This document shows positions 10,363 to 19,407 of a stretch of DNA of 51,438 bases, one piece after another. Position 1 is the stretch's first letter, and every line of letters starts with the position of its first letter. The position numbers and the translations under genes are program-made. Source of the stretch: Oligoflexia bacterium (GTDB lineage: Bacteria; Bdellovibrionota; Bdellovibrionia; JABDDW01); contig JADLCR010000006.1 of the NCBI GenBank assembly GCA_020847095.1, forward strand, positions 1 through 51,438, in the 5' to 3' direction. A model generated the notes under the pieces. That model was given only the letters and a program-made list of their open reading frames with translations. It made no database searches and was not told the DNA's origin.

Positions 10363-10381
10363 GCAAAACAAATTGTTTTGC
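10363..10381. promoter_or_regulatory. Perfect inverted repeat, possible operator between resB and the PilZ-like gene
   Basis: Two 9-base half sites, GCAAAACAA and TTGTTTTGC, flank a single central A. The repeat lies between divergent genes, 40 bases from the resB start and about 50 from the PilZ-like start. No U-run follows it on either strand, so it is more likely a protein site than a terminator. The same 9-mer half site recurs at 49002-49010. Confidence 0.4.
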
Positions 10382-10431
10382 ACAAAGACTCGACCTTGGA
10401 CAGTCGCGTCAGTCATCAAACCGGCCGATAA

Positions 10432-10860
10432 ATGAATTGTATGACTAGACGTTTTAAATCAGACCGAAAATCCATGGCCGAGGTCTATGCCCTCAACGTC
10501 AAAAATATTCAAACTGGCGAGGTCTACTTTTCTCGGGCAGCCATTGTGGATGTGAGTCCTACCGGGTGTCTGTTGAAAGTGGAGCGAGGCGATATTCTTT
10601 CTCCTTCGTTAAGATCTACTTTAACTTTGTCTTCTATTCATGATGTAGGAGTGGGGTTCACCATTGAAATCATGGACACTTATCTTGAGGGTGTGGTGAC
10701 CCGGACGAAGCCCGAAGGTAAGGGATCTTTTGTCGCAGCCGTTGACTTTCGCGACGATGCCCCCGAATACTGGCGCAACGCATTATTTGATATTTTACCC
10801 GAGTCGCGCGACTTCGACGACCCGGACGACGACTCTGGTGAAGGCTCTGGTTTGAAGTAA
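10432..10860 (+). CDS. PilZ-like domain protein
   Basis: The 142-residue cytoplasmic protein has an Arg/Lys-rich N-terminus (TRRFKSDRKS) followed about 30 residues later by DVSPTGCLLKV, matching the D/NxSxxG element of PilZ c-di-GMP receptors. The arginine motif is RxxxxR rather than the usual RxxxR, so c-di-GMP binding is not certain. The C-terminus is very acidic (FDDPDDDSGEGS). Two close ATGs (10432 and 10441) compete and neither has a clear ribosome site. It stands alone and divergent from resB; PilZ proteins usually act on motility or envelope targets. Confidence 0.72.
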   Translation: MNCMTRRFKSDRKSMAEVYALNVKNIQTGEVYFSRAAIVDVSPTGCLLKVERGDILSPSLRSTLTLSSIHDVGVGFTIEIMDTYLEGVVTRTKPEGKGSFVAAVDFRDDAPEYWRNALFDILPESRDFDDPDDDSGEGSGLK

Positions 10861-10961
10861 CAAACTTACCCTTTGTTCGTTACTCTTTTTCCTGTTCCCA
10901 TCTTCTCCCTAGGTTTATAAGCGGTTTGCAATATTAACCCCCTAAACCGAAGGAGTAGATT

Positions 10962-11609
10962 ATGCGTTTGATCCCATATGTGCTGACCCTGTTGCTTGCC
11001 TCTCAGGCTCAGGCCTCAGTAATCGAGTTAACTAAAACCGGAAAAGATCTCGATGGAGTGGCCCTTAGCTCAAAAGCCATTGTGAAAATTGATGGTCGAG
11101 AAACCTCGCTGACCACCATCGGGGCAGGGTTGAGATCTAAAAAGATCTCGTTTGCTTTACCCTCTGTAAAAGTCTATGTGGCTCAGCTTTTCTTGTCTCA
11201 GCCCGAAAGTTTTGTTCGCCTCGAGGATCAGGCGCTGAGCTCAGCCAATAAAAGCACTGTCTTTGCGATTCAATTAAGTTTTCTTAGAGCCGTTGAAGCT
11301 GAAAAAGTCATGGTGGCCTTTCGCGACAGCCTCAAAGCCAATGCGGTGGACTTTTCAAAAGGCGAAGTGGCTGAGTTTCTCAGAGCCGTTGAAAAAGGCG
11401 GCGAAGCTCAATCGGGCAAAAATCTAGTCATCGTTGGTGAGAGACTTTCTGACGGAACTGAAGTGATTCACTACGAAACCACCGGTGAAAAGCTTTATTC
11501 AGTCGTTGGAGCTCCGGGATTTATGAATAAGATTTTGTCCATTTGGCTTGGAGTGCCAGCAGATGGCGGCTTGAAAGACTTGCGTAAAGCCCTTGTTGGA
11601 GGTGCGTGA
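10962..11609 (+). CDS. Exported chalcone isomerase-like domain protein
   Basis: The 215-residue protein has a signal peptide ending near ASQAQA. A chalcone-isomerase-like fold (Chalcone_3 type) follows, recognisable from GAGLRSKKISFALPSVKVYVA and the C-terminal IWLGVPADGGLKDLRKALVG. Bacterial members bind hydrophobic ligands or are uncharacterised; true chalcone isomerase activity is not expected. An AAGGAG ribosome site lies 7 bases before the ATG. The stop overlaps the next gene as TGATG, so this protein and the following lipoprotein are probably made together. Confidence 0.82.
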   Translation: MRLIPYVLTLLLASQAQASVIELTKTGKDLDGVALSSKAIVKIDGRETSLTTIGAGLRSKKISFALPSVKVYVAQLFLSQPESFVRLEDQALSSANKSTVFAIQLSFLRAVEAEKVMVAFRDSLKANAVDFSKGEVAEFLRAVEKGGEAQSGKNLVIVGERLSDGTEVIHYETTGEKLYSVVGAPGFMNKILSIWLGVPADGGLKDLRKALVGGA

Positions 11610-12436
11610 TGAAAAAGATTTCTGTACTCGTTTGTTTAGTGGCGTTGGTTGGTTGTGAAGCAAAAGAAGCTTTGAACGCCACCAAAGGCATGCCTGGTGA
11701 AATGCGTGTGATGCAAAATGAAATGGTAAAAACCAACGAAGCCGTGAGACTTCAGAAACTTGCCCTTTCTTTGGATCGCATGTTCTCAGATCAAAATACT
11801 GACATTATGACTCCCCCTCCGTCGGGAATGTTGTCCGGTGCTAAGAAGTTTGCGGAATTCGCCACTTCTCAGGAGCTGATCGAGCAAGTCTACGCTTGGC
11901 TGCTTGAAATCAATGAACAAGTTCCGGATGAGTCTTTGAGAGTGAACGGATCATTTCCCAAAGAAGTGGTTCAAAGAGTTGATTTTCAAAAAATGCAAAG
12001 GCTTGTGGCCATCCAGGCCGTCGCCGGTTTTACTCCGGATTTTAAAGTTCGAGAAATCGTTGACGTCCAGATCCAAAGTGGTGGGGTTTACCAAGAAGCC
12101 GCTTATACTTTTTTGGCGGCCCGCGGATTTTTTATTGCTGATTATTTAGTGAGCCGCAAGATTTTGAGCCGAAAAGTAAATAATCTTGAAAAGCTCAACT
12201 CTGGCTTAAGCGAGCTACGCAATCTTAAGTATATCTTTGATTTAGGATTGGGTGAGCGCGTGGCTTTAAAAGTGACCGGATTCTTGGATCCCAGTAAGAA
12301 CATAGATCTGGTTCTTGATCCGGGCATAGTGGGGTCTTTGAGAGAGTCACTGTTAAGTAGCGCTTCAGTCGATATGGAAGAGAAGTATCGCACTGGAGAA
12401 TTGACTAAGACGGTGCGAGCTCTCGAAAGTCTCTAA
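11609..12436 (+). CDS. Lipoprotein of unknown function
   Basis: The 275-residue protein begins MKKISVLVCLVALVGCEAKE, with lipobox LVGC giving lipid-modified Cys16. The mature part is mostly predicted helix with many charged residues and no known motif. I chose the ATG overlapping the upstream stop (TGATG) over a GTG one codon earlier. Coupling to the chalcone-isomerase-like exported protein suggests a shared envelope role. A strong terminator follows 27 bases downstream. Confidence 0.78.
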   Translation: MKKISVLVCLVALVGCEAKEALNATKGMPGEMRVMQNEMVKTNEAVRLQKLALSLDRMFSDQNTDIMTPPPSGMLSGAKKFAEFATSQELIEQVYAWLLEINEQVPDESLRVNGSFPKEVVQRVDFQKMQRLVAIQAVAGFTPDFKVREIVDVQIQSGGVYQEAAYTFLAARGFFIADYLVSRKILSRKVNNLEKLNSGLSELRNLKYIFDLGLGERVALKVTGFLDPSKNIDLVLDPGIVGSLRESLLSSASVDMEEKYRTGELTKTVRALESL

Positions 12437-12462
12437 TCCCTATTTAAATTGATTGGCGAATG

Positions 12463-12493
12463 AAAGGCACCATTTACTGGTGCCTTTATTTTT
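12463..12493 (+). terminator. Rho-independent terminator
   Basis: A perfect 9-base stem (AAAGGCACC / GGTGCCTTT) with a 7-base loop is followed by ATTTTT. It ends the chalcone-isomerase-like/lipoprotein operon. The right arm touches the stop codon of the convergent gene at 12486; on that strand no T-run follows, so it acts best on the plus strand. Confidence 0.85.
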
Positions 12494-12866
12494 GTTCGAA
12501 GCCCCTTGAGATCAAAAAAGTACTGAGAAAGCCAATGGCCAAGACCGCAAGGGGTGCCATGAGACCAATAATGCCAGCATGGCCAACTTCGGGATGCGAG
12601 AGAGCGACCGGAAGTCTTGTGGCCGGAAAGGCCGCACATCCAATAAGTCCGATTCTTAATGGCCACGGGGACCAAGTCTTGTTTGCCAAGAGTCCGACGA
12701 CTCCGGTTAAGAGAATGGCGCCGGGAATTAAAAAGAAATAAATCCCGTCGGTCCAAGCAACCGGCGAGTTAGCAAAGGACTCTCTGGTAGCCCAAGCGCC
12801 GTATCCTAAAATGATATAAAAAAGGGACAGCAGTCCGAAGACTGTGCCCCATAGCATTCGGATCAT
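12486..12866 (-). CDS. Small integral membrane protein, unknown function
   Basis: The 126-residue protein is mostly membrane: four hydrophobic segments (about residues 5-25, 43-62, 72-88 and 95-120). No catalytic or binding motif is recognised. Its ATG overlaps the stop of the OPT transporter gene as ATGA, so it is probably co-translated with it and could be an accessory subunit. Function is inferred from position only. Confidence 0.72.
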   Translation of the reverse strand: MIRMLWGTVFGLLSLFYIILGYGAWATRESFANSPVAWTDGIYFFLIPGAILLTGVVGLLANKTWSPWPLRIGLIGCAAFPATRLPVALSHPEVGHAGIIGLMAPLAVLAIGFLSTFLISRGFEQK

Positions 12867-15019
12867 CGTTTAGAAGGTTTCAATAGCCACTCTTTGCCAA
12901 CGGCCAGAACAAACGCGCACATGATGGCAAAAATGAAATATGCAAACACAGGACTTGAGCTTAGATCTCCGACTGATTGACTGAGATCTAATTTCTTCAT
13001 CAATCCTTCGTTGAGAGCTCCGAGAGCAACAGCTATCCCCGCAATGGCGCCGCCGGCAATGAGACCCGAAGAAAGCAGGACCCCTGGTGAGGAATCCGAA
13101 TCTTCAGATGATTTCTTGGACGATCGATCAACAATCCATCGAATCAGGCCACCAAAAAATATTGGGGCAGACGACGAAATGGGGAGATAAACTCCAACGG
13201 CAAACGGCAATGATGCAATTCCGCAAAATTCTAAAACCACAGCGATGAATACCCCCAAGAGGACCAAGCCCCAGGGTAATTTTTGAGTTAAGATTCCATC
13301 GATGATGAGTGACATCAAACGAGCCTTCGGCGCATCGTATTTTTGAACCGGAGTGCCGTCGTCTCGCGCTTTGAGGGCTCCATTGATACCTGGATCCACG
13401 AGATAGGCAATTTCCCCTTTTTCATTTAACAGGTATTTGCCCGGTTCAACGCCGTTTGTAGGTTCAGTTAAATGCATTGAATAATAGCTTCCTGAATCTC
13501 GTGTGCTGTCAGGACCATGGAGCTTATGATCGGCTGATCCTAGTTTAGAAACGTCAAATGTAACGCCGGGGAAGCTTCGCTTTGAGTAAATTGTCGAGGC
13601 GTCAATTAAAACCAAGATCGTATAACCAATCACAAGGGCCGAAGTGAGTGAGCCTACCAAAATTCCAATTTGTTGAAGTTTCGGGGTTCCGCCCACAAGA
13701 TATCCTGTTTTAAGATCTTGCGAAGTCGTGCCTCCGTTTGAGGCCGCAATGCAAACGACCGCGGCGATACTTAAGGCGGTGACACGGTATTCAGGTCCGA
13801 TCCAACCCATCAAAACAAAAATCAGACAGGTGATAAGTAAGGTCGCAACGGTCATGCCCGAAATGGGATTTGATGATGATCCGATCTCACCAGTGAGTCG
13901 CGATGACACTGTAACAAACAAAAATCCAAAGAAAACAACAAGGAGTCCGCCAAGTGGGTGCTGCACGTTGAGCTGAGGAGCAACGGTGATGGTGAACACT
14001 AATCCAATGATGCCAAGAACGACAAAGCGCATGGATAGATCTTGTTCGGTGCGCTTTTTACTTTTGGTTCCAACGCCGGCTGCTCTCAAGTTGCCGAGAC
14101 CTGAAACAAATGCTTTTGCGATTACCGGTAAACTTTGAAACAGGCTAATGATGCCGCCGGCTGCCACTGCGCCCGCACCGATATAAAGCACGTAGCTCTT
14201 CCAAATCTCATGAACACTCATTTGAGAGATAAGTTTTGTTGCTGGGAAAATTGGTGCTGCCAACCCTCCGCCAAATAGAACTATGGCTGGTGTCAGCACA
14301 AACGCGGACAAGATACCGCCAGCGATCATGATTCCAGCGATGCGGGGACCAATAATATATCCCACACCAAGTAACTCTGGAGAGACTTCCGTAGAAAAAT
14401 AAGAGCCCTTGTAAGTTGAAAAAATCTTTTCGGGCACGTCAGTCCAAAGCTTCATGCCTACGTTGGCGAGTTTATAGAAAAAGCCAAAGAAAAAGCCGGT
14501 GAATACGGTCAAAGCACTAGTGCCGCCTTTTTCTCCGGAGATCAGGACGGCTGCGCAGGCAGTGCCCTCGGGGTAAGCTAATTCTTTGTGGGCTTTAACA
14601 ATGAGGGCGTAGCGAAGGGGAATCATCATTAAGATGCCAAGAAGTGAACCAAGAATGGCGACGAGGGCCACACGGGTGAGCTCCATGTCGTATCCTAAAA
14701 TCAACAGGGCCGGCATGGTGACCGCAACACCGAATGCAATCGATTCTCCGGCAGAGCCCGTGGTCTGGACGATATTGTTTTCGAGAATACTGGCCTTACG
14801 CGTGCCCAGTACTTTTGCCAGTCCTCGGAATATGGTGATCGAAAGCACCGCAATGGGTATGGAAGCACTAACGGTCATTCCGACTTTAAGCGCCAGATAG
14901 AGTGAAGATGCGCCAAAAATAATACCCAGGAGCACGCCCATAATGAGAGGAAAAGGGGTGAGCTCGGGGAGTTTGGCTGTATCGGCTACAAATGATTTAT
15001 GTTGAACGTCAGATGCCAC
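12863..15019 (-). CDS. OPT family oligopeptide transporter
   Basis: The 718-residue protein has about 14-16 membrane segments and family signatures: GSSSNPISGMTVATLL near residue 400, SNGGTTSQDLKTGYLVGGTP near 440, and ENNIVQTTGSAGESIAFG near 85. OPT proteins import oligopeptides or metal chelates using an ion gradient. A hydrophilic loop of about 80 residues (about 490-570) is normal in bacterial members. I chose a GTG start at 15019 because AAAGGAGG sits 4 bases upstream; a TTG 16 codons and an ATG 10 codons further up have no ribosome site. It follows the M48 protease gene by 67 bases and overlaps the next gene. Confidence 0.88.
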   Translation of the reverse strand: MASDVQHKSFVADTAKLPELTPFPLIMGVLLGIIFGASSLYLALKVGMTVSASIPIAVLSITIFRGLAKVLGTRKASILENNIVQTTGSAGESIAFGVAVTMPALLILGYDMELTRVALVAILGSLLGILMMIPLRYALIVKAHKELAYPEGTACAAVLISGEKGGTSALTVFTGFFFGFFYKLANVGMKLWTDVPEKIFSTYKGSYFSTEVSPELLGVGYIIGPRIAGIMIAGGILSAFVLTPAIVLFGGGLAAPIFPATKLISQMSVHEIWKSYVLYIGAGAVAAGGIISLFQSLPVIAKAFVSGLGNLRAAGVGTKSKKRTEQDLSMRFVVLGIIGLVFTITVAPQLNVQHPLGGLLVVFFGFLFVTVSSRLTGEIGSSSNPISGMTVATLLITCLIFVLMGWIGPEYRVTALSIAAVVCIAASNGGTTSQDLKTGYLVGGTPKLQQIGILVGSLTSALVIGYTILVLIDASTIYSKRSFPGVTFDVSKLGSADHKLHGPDSTRDSGSYYSMHLTEPTNGVEPGKYLLNEKGEIAYLVDPGINGALKARDDGTPVQKYDAPKARLMSLIIDGILTQKLPWGLVLLGVFIAVVLEFCGIASLPFAVGVYLPISSSAPIFFGGLIRWIVDRSSKKSSEDSDSSPGVLLSSGLIAGGAIAGIAVALGALNEGLMKKLDLSQSVGDLSSSPVFAYFIFAIMCAFVLAVGKEWLLKPSKR

Positions 15020-15086
15020 AAGGCCTCCTTTGGTTACAAAGGCGACCATGGTGCCTGATTTACTCAAGCTGCGTCAAGTCTGATAT

Positions 15087-17195
15087 TTAGTTCGAAAGCT
15101 CTTCAACGGCTGAGGTGCAGTCCTTAGAACCCGCGAGGCCGCCTAGGCGCAGAAATCGAAGAGATTTTTCCTTCTTCTTTGGAGCCTCTTCCATGGCAAT
15201 ACCCTTCATTCGGTTGCCTGCGCCGGCGTTCGGAGTTTCTGTTGGCGGATCAAGCGCCAGGGCCAGTGCTTTCTCAGCCTCAGTTTTATAAGGAACGGCA
15301 GCCCTCAAAGCTTCTCGCAGTTCTCTCACCTCTCGAGGGGACATGGCTGGGTTAATCAGCTCTTCAATGGCCTTTTCAATGGCTGAAATCCCACCGGATT
15401 GAGTGAGTGCTGAACCGGCCGCTGCCAACTGGGGGGCCAGTTCTTTTAACCAAGGGTGAGCCCCTTGCGCGGCCGCCGCCTCCAGTGAGGCCAAAATCAC
15501 CGCTTTTTCTTGGGCGCTAGTGGCTTTTTTGAGGCGCTCGCCAAGGACGCTACGAGCGAGCTGTTGGGATGCTAAATGGAAATCTAAAAAGTCCCGTATC
15601 AAGCCGAGGCGATCTTCCGGAGCGAGGCGACCGAGGAGTCTTTCAAATTCGAAAGATAAATAGTTAGCCGCCGTAACCTGGTTTTGAAGGTTCGATTTCA
15701 TTTCAGCCAACCCTGTTTCCATGGAGGCGATAATTTGAGCCGCCGCTTCAGGGGGGAGCCCTTTGGTGGCTTCCGCGGGATTTTTCTTGATGGCTTCTAA
15801 TCGCTGAGTGCCCATGTGAACCTGTTGAGCCATAGAGTCGGTTTGGAGTCTCAGCTGATCATAGAGGGCCATCAGTCTGAGGACCGGATGCTTCATGACC
15901 GCTATTGGGTTTGATTGGGCGTAATACAAAATGTTGAGCGATCGGATATTTGAGAACGGATGGGTTTGGCCCAGCTCTCCGTTCAAGATCTCGGCTCTTA
16001 ACTCAGGGGAGTTTGTTCGATAAAACTCTTCAACCGCCTGGGTTTTGGCTTTAATCATGGCATCAATATCGTTTGTCTTTTCTGGTCCTCCAGCAAACAC
16101 CATAAATGTTGATGCTGCTTTTTTCGGATCCGTTCCGGCCGCCAAGGCAAACCGATCACAAGATGTTTCTTGCTCTTTTCCTACGATGAACCCGGCCAAA
16201 AGAAGATTTTCGAGTAAGAACTGAGCATCATATCGAATCACTCGATTGGGAAGATTAGCTCTTAACGTCGTGAGGGATTGAAGGAGTCGTGCTGGGACCT
16301 CGAGCCGATTGAGATTAGAAATCAGACGGTCCATGTAAGAGGCAATAATGCTAATGGCCTCTTGGGGATTTTCTTTATAAATTTCATTTAAGCTCTCAAC
16401 CATGACGAAGATAGCTTTATTAAAGAGCCTTCGGTTCATTCGCTGAAGAGAATTGACGCTTTGATTGGCGCTCAAAGCCGCATCATGAGGGAATACGATC
16501 TTGTACATTTCTTCTAAGTATTTCTCGCGAATCTTTGCGTAATCGGAGGCTTCAAACTGGTCTTCCATTCCTGAACCCATAAAAACGTTCATCAGAAGAA
16601 GATTCATGGCCGACATTTTGATACCTTGGAGAATGTGCTCATTTACGACGTGTGCCATCTCATGGGACATCACGGCTCTGAGCTGTTCGGCATCAAGCTT
16701 TGCTTTGAGATCGGTAAATACGACGACGACCGTATTATCTTTTGTGGTGGCCATGGTGTAGGCGTTAATCGGGCCTTGAGCCACATACACTCGGAGATTA
16801 GATATCTGCTCTTTGCTATAGCCCAAATCGCTTGCAACATTTTCGGCAAGCAGACGAATATCACCATAAACACTTGAAGTCGCTTCGGTCATTCCAAGAA
16901 GCCCGCGATTAATGGCCTCTTTAACGTTATTTTTAGCTACGATATCAAATAGCGGGGAGACGTGGGCGATCATGGGATTGGTGCTAAGCCCAATGTGCAT
17001 TTGCAAATCCACGGGCGTTCGAAGCAAATTCATCTGGGCGGCTTTAAAGCTTTCTGAAAGCTCCGATGAAGCCATGAGCTCGGTCAAAAGCTGGGTCGCC
17101 TTTTGATGAACTTGAGTCTGATCTTGGTTCTGAGCGTGTGCAAACGTGCCTACCGCCATACTCAGAGCAAAAAGTAAACGAATCCCCATTCCCAT
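15087..17195 (-). CDS. Secreted M48-family zinc metalloprotease
   Basis: The 702-residue protein has a signal peptide ending near TFAHA. The zinc site HEMAH lies at residues 178-182, with the third ligand in ETSCD (Glu343), as in peptidase family M48. The long C-terminal half is helical, Ala/Glu-rich, and not part of the minimal protease domain. GGGGAGG lies 8 bases before the ATG at 17195. Gene order protease, OPT transporter and small membrane protein on one strand suggests breakdown of protein outside the cytoplasm coupled to peptide uptake, but regulation and substrate are unknown. An alternative role is envelope quality control like BepA. Confidence 0.85.
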   Translation of the reverse strand: MGMGIRLLFALSMAVGTFAHAQNQDQTQVHQKATQLLTELMASSELSESFKAAQMNLLRTPVDLQMHIGLSTNPMIAHVSPLFDIVAKNNVKEAINRGLLGMTEATSSVYGDIRLLAENVASDLGYSKEQISNLRVYVAQGPINAYTMATTKDNTVVVVFTDLKAKLDAEQLRAVMSHEMAHVVNEHILQGIKMSAMNLLLMNVFMGSGMEDQFEASDYAKIREKYLEEMYKIVFPHDAALSANQSVNSLQRMNRRLFNKAIFVMVESLNEIYKENPQEAISIIASYMDRLISNLNRLEVPARLLQSLTTLRANLPNRVIRYDAQFLLENLLLAGFIVGKEQETSCDRFALAAGTDPKKAASTFMVFAGGPEKTNDIDAMIKAKTQAVEEFYRTNSPELRAEILNGELGQTHPFSNIRSLNILYYAQSNPIAVMKHPVLRLMALYDQLRLQTDSMAQQVHMGTQRLEAIKKNPAEATKGLPPEAAAQIIASMETGLAEMKSNLQNQVTAANYLSFEFERLLGRLAPEDRLGLIRDFLDFHLASQQLARSVLGERLKKATSAQEKAVILASLEAAAAQGAHPWLKELAPQLAAAGSALTQSGGISAIEKAIEELINPAMSPREVRELREALRAAVPYKTEAEKALALALDPPTETPNAGAGNRMKGIAMEEAPKKKEKSLRFLRLGGLAGSKDCTSAVEELSN

Positions 17196-17387
17196 TTATC
17201 TAACCTCCCCAATTGCGCTTGGTTTTGCGCAACACGCAAACACGTGTAAGGGAGCCGAGAGAGCAAGGGGCGTGCCGCTTTAGACATTCTTGAATTTACT
17301 ATTGTTGAGTTATTTTAGCATTTTAGCGGCATAATTGTTTGATGATAAGACAGGGCTTTGTAAAAAGTTTAGTTGGAAAGGTAATTT

Positions 17388-19277
17388 TTAAGCGACTTTA
17401 GAGGGAGAGGTTTGAATCTCTGCGTGCACAATGCGGTGAAGTAGACAGTAAGTGAAGAAGTTTTCCCGGTCTTCGGCCTTAATGTACACGTACTCGATTC
17501 CGTATTTCAAAAGCTTGAGATAGGTTTTCTCGGTTAACTCAGCGCCCTTTCGAACATAACGGATAAATTTGTTATTTTTTGGTAGGTAAATGTGAAGGTC
17601 AAAGTTCAGAGTGGAGTTAGCAACGACATCTTTGGCCAGGTCCACTCCAAAGATATCGCCGCGTTTGTTTTCTTTTAGCTGAGGGATTTGATCAAGAGCC
17701 AAATAGGTGATGGCATAGACAAATCCTTGGTGCTCCACCCACACGTGAAAATCGGCCTCGCGAAGGGCCCATTCAGAAAACTTAATTGAACTGAATGTTA
17801 ATGTGCGAAGAACCGTAGGTTTAAGCGGTTCCTCTCGATCTTTCATTTGCTTTTCGAGAGTTTCCCAAAATTTTTCGCAAAAACTCAGGTTTGGTTTAGC
17901 GTCGCTGGTACAAATGGCTAAATAACCTTTAAACCGAAATGTTTCGACAGTCCCGGCAACCGCCATGACAAATTCTTTTAAGGGTTTTTGTTTTTTGCCA
18001 CTGGGGTGAGCAGCGTAGGCTAGCGAGTCTTTAACGGCTTGCATGAGTATTGAGGTCTTTCCTCTATGAATTTGAGCGACGGGCTCAGGAAGTGAGTCGG
18101 GCTCTTCAATAGGACGACTCGGCGACACTGCTGGTTCGGGACTATTTTCTTGAAATGGGGAAGCAGACTTGGCGGCTGCGGCCGTAGGCTTGGAAGTCTG
18201 CTCAGTGCCGGAATCAGTGGGAGTGGGAGTGGGAGTGAGTTCATCGGAAATCGCTTCCACCTTGAGCTGCTCGGCAAGATCAGCAATCTCGGCAGTATCG
18301 CTGGACGCTTCAGCACCAGGAGCCGTGTCTTCGAAATCTTCTTCAAAATCCGACATGATATTTGATTCAATGTCGGCAAATTCCTTTTCAAGCAGAGCCT
18401 GTTCCTTTTCGGAATCGAAGGTCTCTTGGATGACGGCATCTCCGCTGAAATCTTCGTGGAGTTGAGGTTGAGTATTAGATGCTATGTTGTGATTTTCAGA
18501 GACGCCGTGGTCAACTTGCTTTTTCCATGAATGTTCGGAGTAGAGTTGGCCCGAATTCTCCATGCCCGCCCAACGTTTGGACTGGGAATCGTAGCTAGGA
18601 GCATTGGGTCCTTTGAAATAGAAAACAGATTTTTTTCCGTCTGGAGAAGTTGAAACACCTTTCCATACGGCCTGATCAGGGGAATCTGAATTCCCTTCAA
18701 CGCGCTCCCAACTTGTCTCAGGCGGAATATCACCGGGTTGCAAATCTTTATTAAGGGCGTCCGCTTGCGACTTCAAAAATTCTTGTCGCCGCTGGGATCG
18801 AGTGAGGCGGTCTTTGCTGGCGCGCTCTTGCTCCTTTTTTCTGAGCAATGCCTGAACGCGCATGTGAATTCCAGGCCCGGTAATGGGAGCAAGTAAGGTA
18901 TTAGGAATGCCGCTTCCCATCAGGGACGCTGAAGTTTTTGTTGATGTGTCTTCTGCAAAGGCAATGACGACGCAGTCAAAGCTGTCATGCAAGAGCTTGT
19001 AAGCCTTTCGGACGTTGGTTTTTTTAAGATTCCAGCTGATTAAAACAACGTGTGGCTTAATCTTCTGAATCTTTTTAAGTGCCTCAATGATTTGATTGGA
19101 TGTTGCGACTTGGTACCCGCGACGCTGTAAGAAAATGAGACTGTTTTCAATGCTGCGGCGATTGTTTGAAATAGCCAGAATTCGCGTCGGACCATTGGAT
19201 TCCGAAGGGTTTTGATTTTCGGACCCTTGAGATGAATCGGGCGGAGGAGTGCCTGAAGAGTTATTCTCCTCGTTCAT
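17388..19277 (-). CDS. Degenerate receiver-domain protein with C-terminal uncharacterised domain
   Basis: The protein is about 629 residues. After a Ser/Asn/Pro-rich tail, residues about 30-150 resemble a response-regulator receiver (TRILAISNNRRSIENSLIFL), but the phospho-acceptor position reads VVLISWNL, with Ser in place of Asp. A long low-complexity acidic and Pro/Thr-rich linker follows, including a short (Pro-Thr) repeat. The C-terminal about 220 residues include FDLHIYLPKNNKFIRYVRKG, similar to the N-terminal module seen before some HD-GYP domains. I chose the ATG at 19277; a TTG at 19313 has a better ribosome site (GAGGAA) and cannot be excluded. It is likely a phosphorylation-independent scaffold or regulator. 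Confidence 0.72.
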   Translation of the reverse strand: MNEENNSSGTPPPDSSQGSENQNPSESNGPTRILAISNNRRSIENSLIFLQRRGYQVATSNQIIEALKKIQKIKPHVVLISWNLKKTNVRKAYKLLHDSFDCVVIAFAEDTSTKTSASLMGSGIPNTLLAPITGPGIHMRVQALLRKKEQERASKDRLTRSQRRQEFLKSQADALNKDLQPGDIPPETSWERVEGNSDSPDQAVWKGVSTSPDGKKSVFYFKGPNAPSYDSQSKRWAGMENSGQLYSEHSWKKQVDHGVSENHNIASNTQPQLHEDFSGDAVIQETFDSEKEQALLEKEFADIESNIMSDFEEDFEDTAPGAEASSDTAEIADLAEQLKVEAISDELTPTPTPTDSGTEQTSKPTAAAAKSASPFQENSPEPAVSPSRPIEEPDSLPEPVAQIHRGKTSILMQAVKDSLAYAAHPSGKKQKPLKEFVMAVAGTVETFRFKGYLAICTSDAKPNLSFCEKFWETLEKQMKDREEPLKPTVLRTLTFSSIKFSEWALREADFHVWVEHQGFVYAITYLALDQIPQLKENKRGDIFGVDLAKDVVANSTLNFDLHIYLPKNNKFIRYVRKGAELTEKTYLKLLKYGIEYVYIKAEDRENFFTYCLLHRIVHAEIQTSPSKVA

Positions 19278-19407
19278 GTGGTAACGAAGTTTTCTTTGCG
19301 ATGGTGCCGCCAACGAAGGTTCCTCGCTAAAAAGCAGTTTTGTAAGTACTTAATCGGAGTCTCAGAAAGATTGCTTAACTAGTGAAAAGCACTGGAAGAA
19401 CGGTCGT

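Noticed and set aside
18169-18465. Ser/Gly/Val-rich plus-strand frame and short GGGAGT-type tandem repeat near 18220
   Set aside because: The repeat is the reverse complement of a Pro-Thr linker in the degenerate-receiver gene, so it is explained by protein coding.
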